This document shows positions 61,857 through 64,000 of a stretch of DNA of 64,000 nt, in pieces. The translations under genes and the position numbers were made by a program. This DNA comes from Streptomyces sp. NBC_00464 (lineage in GTDB: Bacteria; Actinomycetota; Actinomycetes; Streptomycetales; Streptomycetaceae): positions 620,001 to 684,000 of the forward strand of contig NZ_CP107899.1 of the NCBI RefSeq assembly GCF_036013915.1, in the 5' to 3' direction. Below the pieces are notes generated by a model that worked only from the letters and a program-made list of their open reading frames with translations, searched no databases and was not told the origin of the DNA. Positions within the stretch are counted from its first letter, which is position 1. Each line of letters opens with the position of its first letter.

Positions 61857-62885
61857 CTACCGCCCCGGCGTGCTGCCACGCACGACCGGCTCCGCATCGA
61901 GCAGCAGACCACTCGTCGGGACGGCGGCAGGGTTCTCGACGGCCGTGATCAGCCGGTCGACGAGGTGGTGGGCGATGGTGGCCAGGGGAAGGCGCGCGCT
62001 GGTGAGCGCGGGCTGGAGCAGCGTGCAGAGCGGGATGTCGTTGAAGCCGGTGACGGCGATGTCGTCGCCGACGGCGAGCCCGGCGGCTCGGACGGCCTCG
62101 TAGGCGGTCAGGGCGATCCAGTCGCTGACGCAGACCAGGGCGGTCGGACGGTCGGGGCCGGTGAGCAGACGCTGGACGACGTGAGAGAGCGCGGCCGGGT
62201 CGTCGTCGGGGACGCTGACTTCGAAGGCTCCGTCGGGGGCGGATGCCGCGGCCTGGAGGAAGCCGGCCCTGCGGTCCGCGAGCCAGGGCAGTGACGCGGC
62301 GGAGTTGAGGAAGCAGATCCGGCGGTGGCCCTGTTCGAGGAGGAGCCCGGCCAGTGCGGCGGTGGCGGCGGTGGAGTTGATGTCCACCCAGTTCTGGGGG
62401 CGGCCGGGGGCCGTACGGCCGAAGGCGGCGAAGGGGAAGCCGGCCTCGGTGAGCACATCGACCCGGGGGTCGTCGTGGACGACGTCGGAGAGGATGAACC
62501 CGTCGACCTGGCGGGCCGCGATCAGGCCGCTGAAGGATCTGGCGACCGCCTCGGCGCCCTGCCGGGGATCGGAGCGGAACACGAGGATGCGGTGGCCGAC
62601 CGCGTCGGCGGCGGTCACCAGTGCCTGGAGGAAACCGCCCATCAGGGGGTTGGGGTCGGCGGGGTTGTCGGCGGGCGCCGGGTAGCCGATGACCTTGCGG
62701 GTGCCGGTGCGCAGGCTGCGGGCGGACTGGTCGGGCTGGTAACCGAGTTCGTCGATGGCGGCGGTGACCCGGGCCAGAGTGGTGGCGCGCAGCCGGTGGG
62801 GCGCGTTGAGGGCATTCGAGACGGTCTGGCGGGAGACTCCTGCCGCCTGCGCGACGTCCTCGATAGTCACCTGGCGAACGGTCAT
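61857..62885 (-). CDS. LacI-family transcriptional regulator
   Basis: 342 residues. N-terminal helix-turn-helix VTIEDVAQAAGVSRQTVSNA, hinge ARSLRTGT, and a periplasmic-binding-like core (GFILSDVVHDDP, VCVSDWIALTAYE, VTGFNDIPLC). It sits downstream of an alpha-galactosidase gene on the same strand, 58 bases away, and probably responds to a galactoside. Confidence 0.92.
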   Translation of the reverse strand: MTVRQVTIEDVAQAAGVSRQTVSNALNAPHRLRATTLARVTAAIDELGYQPDQSARSLRTGTRKVIGYPAPADNPADPNPLMGGFLQALVTAADAVGHRILVFRSDPRQGAEAVARSFSGLIAARQVDGFILSDVVHDDPRVDVLTEAGFPFAAFGRTAPGRPQNWVDINSTAATAALAGLLLEQGHRRICFLNSAASLPWLADRRAGFLQAAASAPDGAFEVSVPDDDPAALSHVVQRLLTGPDRPTALVCVSDWIALTAYEAVRAAGLAVGDDIAVTGFNDIPLCTLLQPALTSARLPLATIAHHLVDRLITAVENPAAVPTSGLLLDAEPVVRGSTPGR

Positions 62886-62943
62886 CGTTCCTCTGTGGTC
62901 GGTGGGCTGGGGCGGCGGGTGGCCGCCCCCCAGCCCCCGGTCG

Positions 62944-64000
62944 TCAGTGCTCTCGGGTCAGGGTGAGCAGGCCACCGGTCGGCACGGTCACCGCGTTCGC
63001 CCCGGCAACGAGGTCGAGCACGGTCTCGGACAGGATCTCACCCCGGCAGTCCTGGACGCGGGCGAGGGCCTGTTCCGGTCGGGCAGCGGTCAGGAGCACG
63101 ACCGGGTCCCCGTCCGCGTTGGCGACGAGCACGGTCTGCGGGCCGCCGGCCGCGCGCCGGTCCGGAAGCGCGACGGGCAGCGGCGCGTAGCGGGCGACCA
63201 CCATGGTCCGGTGGTCGCCTGCGCGGACCAGCGGATAGCCGAGTTCCGGTCGTGCGGGTTCCAGGTCGCCGAGCTGGAGGACATCGGCGTACCGGCGGAA
63301 GACACCGAGCCAGAAGCGCAGGGCGGCGAGCTGGCCAGGGCTCTGGGCGTCGAGGTCCACGGAGATCTGCGGCACCGAGAACAGGGCGTTGACCAGGTGG
63401 ACCGCGACGGACTCGGGGGTCTCGGCGGGGTGCCACGTGATCATGTCGGCGTGGACGGCGAGCGGGCCCGCGGTGAGCCGGCAGTCGACGGTGCGCTGGC
63501 GGTTCTCGGCGGGGCTGAGGGGACAGTCGGTGGCACGGATCATGGTGGCGTTCGGCCAGAGCCCCGGGCTGACGTACGGCTGGCGGTGCTCGACGATCAC
63601 GTCCGGCCGGGTGCGGCGCAGGCGGGTACCGAGGTCGGCGAGGAGCTGGCGCACGCCCTCGTGGACGTCGGTGCGGTCGGCGCCGGCCGGGGCGGGCGGG
63701 GGGTCGGCAGCAGCGAAGCGATCGATGAAGTCCAGCTTCAGACCATCCATGCCCCACTCCTCGACGGCGCGGGAGATCTTTTCGATCAGGTACGCGCGGA
63801 CATCGGGGTGGCGGGGGTCCAGCACCGCCGCGTCCAGGTGGGGCTCCTCGCGAAGGATCATCCCCTTGAAGCGGTCCCAGGCCTCGTTGTGCCGGCCGAT
63901 GAACGGCACGGCGTACCAGAGGAGATAGGCGACGCCGAGCCGGTGGACCTCGGCCACATGAGCCGCGAGGTCCGGGAAGGCCGCCGGGTTGGGCTCCCAG
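62944..64000 (-). CDS. Alpha-galactosidase-like glycoside hydrolase (GH36 type), C-terminal part
   Basis: 352 visible codons; the gene continues past the window, where the frame begins WEPNPAAFPDLAAHVAEVH. A TIM-barrel is indicated by YLLWYAVPFIG, the nucleophile region GMDGLKLDFID and MIRATDCPLSP with a likely acid/base Asp, then a small beta domain at the C-terminus. This is the Melibiase layout. Soluble and probably intracellular, paired with the LacI regulator. Confidence 0.78.
   Translation of the reverse strand, partial: WEPNPAAFPDLAAHVAEVHRLGVAYLLWYAVPFIGRHNEAWDRFKGMILREEPHLDAAVLDPRHPDVRAYLIEKISRAVEEWGMDGLKLDFIDRFAAADPPPAPAGADRTDVHEGVRQLLADLGTRLRRTRPDVIVEHRQPYVSPGLWPNATMIRATDCPLSPAENRQRTVDCRLTAGPLAVHADMITWHPAETPESVAVHLVNALFSVPQISVDLDAQSPGQLAALRFWLGVFRRYADVLQLGDLEPARPELGYPLVRAGDHRTMVVARYAPLPVALPDRRAAGGPQTVLVANADGDPVVLLTAARPEQALARVQDCRGEILSETVLDLVAGANAVTVPTGGLLTLTREH

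Overview
The window is high-GC, with streptomycete gene content: conservon (cvnA-E), gluABCD, an ECF41-type sigma factor, a GPP34 protein, mycelial-actinomycete prenyltransferase and P450 genes, and many GTG starts. It therefore reads as a Streptomyces chromosome or large linear replicon. I saw no rRNA, tRNA or CRISPR array.

Layout. 1-11.3 kb is ordinary chromosome: a murJ/femX pair, an L,D-transpeptidase lipoprotein, the glutamate ABC transporter gluABCD, a small DUF6278-like gene, a Cmx/CmlR-type exporter, exonuclease III, an MBL hydrolase and a fused pcaD-pcaC gene (pcaL). From about 11.3 kb an accessory region starts with wrecked insertion sequences. 12.35-39.3 kb is one continuous arsenic island. 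It runs from an ArsI/flavoprotein/MFS operon, two arsR genes, a second flavoprotein and a TauE/SafE gene inside inverted repeats, to an arsR-acr3-arsO / arsC-arsT block like the known Streptomyces arrangement, an ArsN1-like acetyltransferase, two more arsR genes and an ArsP-like permease.

The centrepiece is an eleven-gene leftward operon (37.6 to 26.4 kb): ArsL-like radical SAM enzyme, GNAT/FemAB-like transferase, CobW-type GTPase, ArsM methyltransferase, PiT transporter, an in-frame ArsR-ATP-grasp fusion, then mtnA, mtnB, mtnD, mtnC and mtnP. ArsL transfers the aminocarboxypropyl group of SAM to arsenite and releases methylthioadenosine, and ArsM methylates the product. The mtn genes would recycle the methylthioadenosine to the methionine precursor. 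The transferase and ATP-grasp ligase suggest that the arsenical amino acid is further joined to something, and ArsN1, ArsP and the efflux genes next door would give self-protection. I infer an arsinothricin-like biosynthetic cluster with its own SAM-recycling module.

39.3-47.1 kb is a mobile and defence-like border: an Abi-family protein, an intact IS110, an XRE-ImmA protein paired with a tRNA-guanine-transglycosylase-like protein, an unknown gene, and a diverged 5' fragment of pcaL beside an integrase tail. 47.2-54.1 kb holds tryptophanase, an indole prenyltransferase and a complete conservon with its P450. 54.7-56.3 kb is a frameshifted IS701. 56.7-60.6 kb has an ECF41-type sigma factor with its carboxymuconolactone-decarboxylase partner, an SGNH hydrolase and a GPP34 protein. 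60.7-61.7 kb is an IS5 element sitting in an integrase remnant. The right end is a LacI regulator and a GH36-type alpha-galactosidase that runs off the window.
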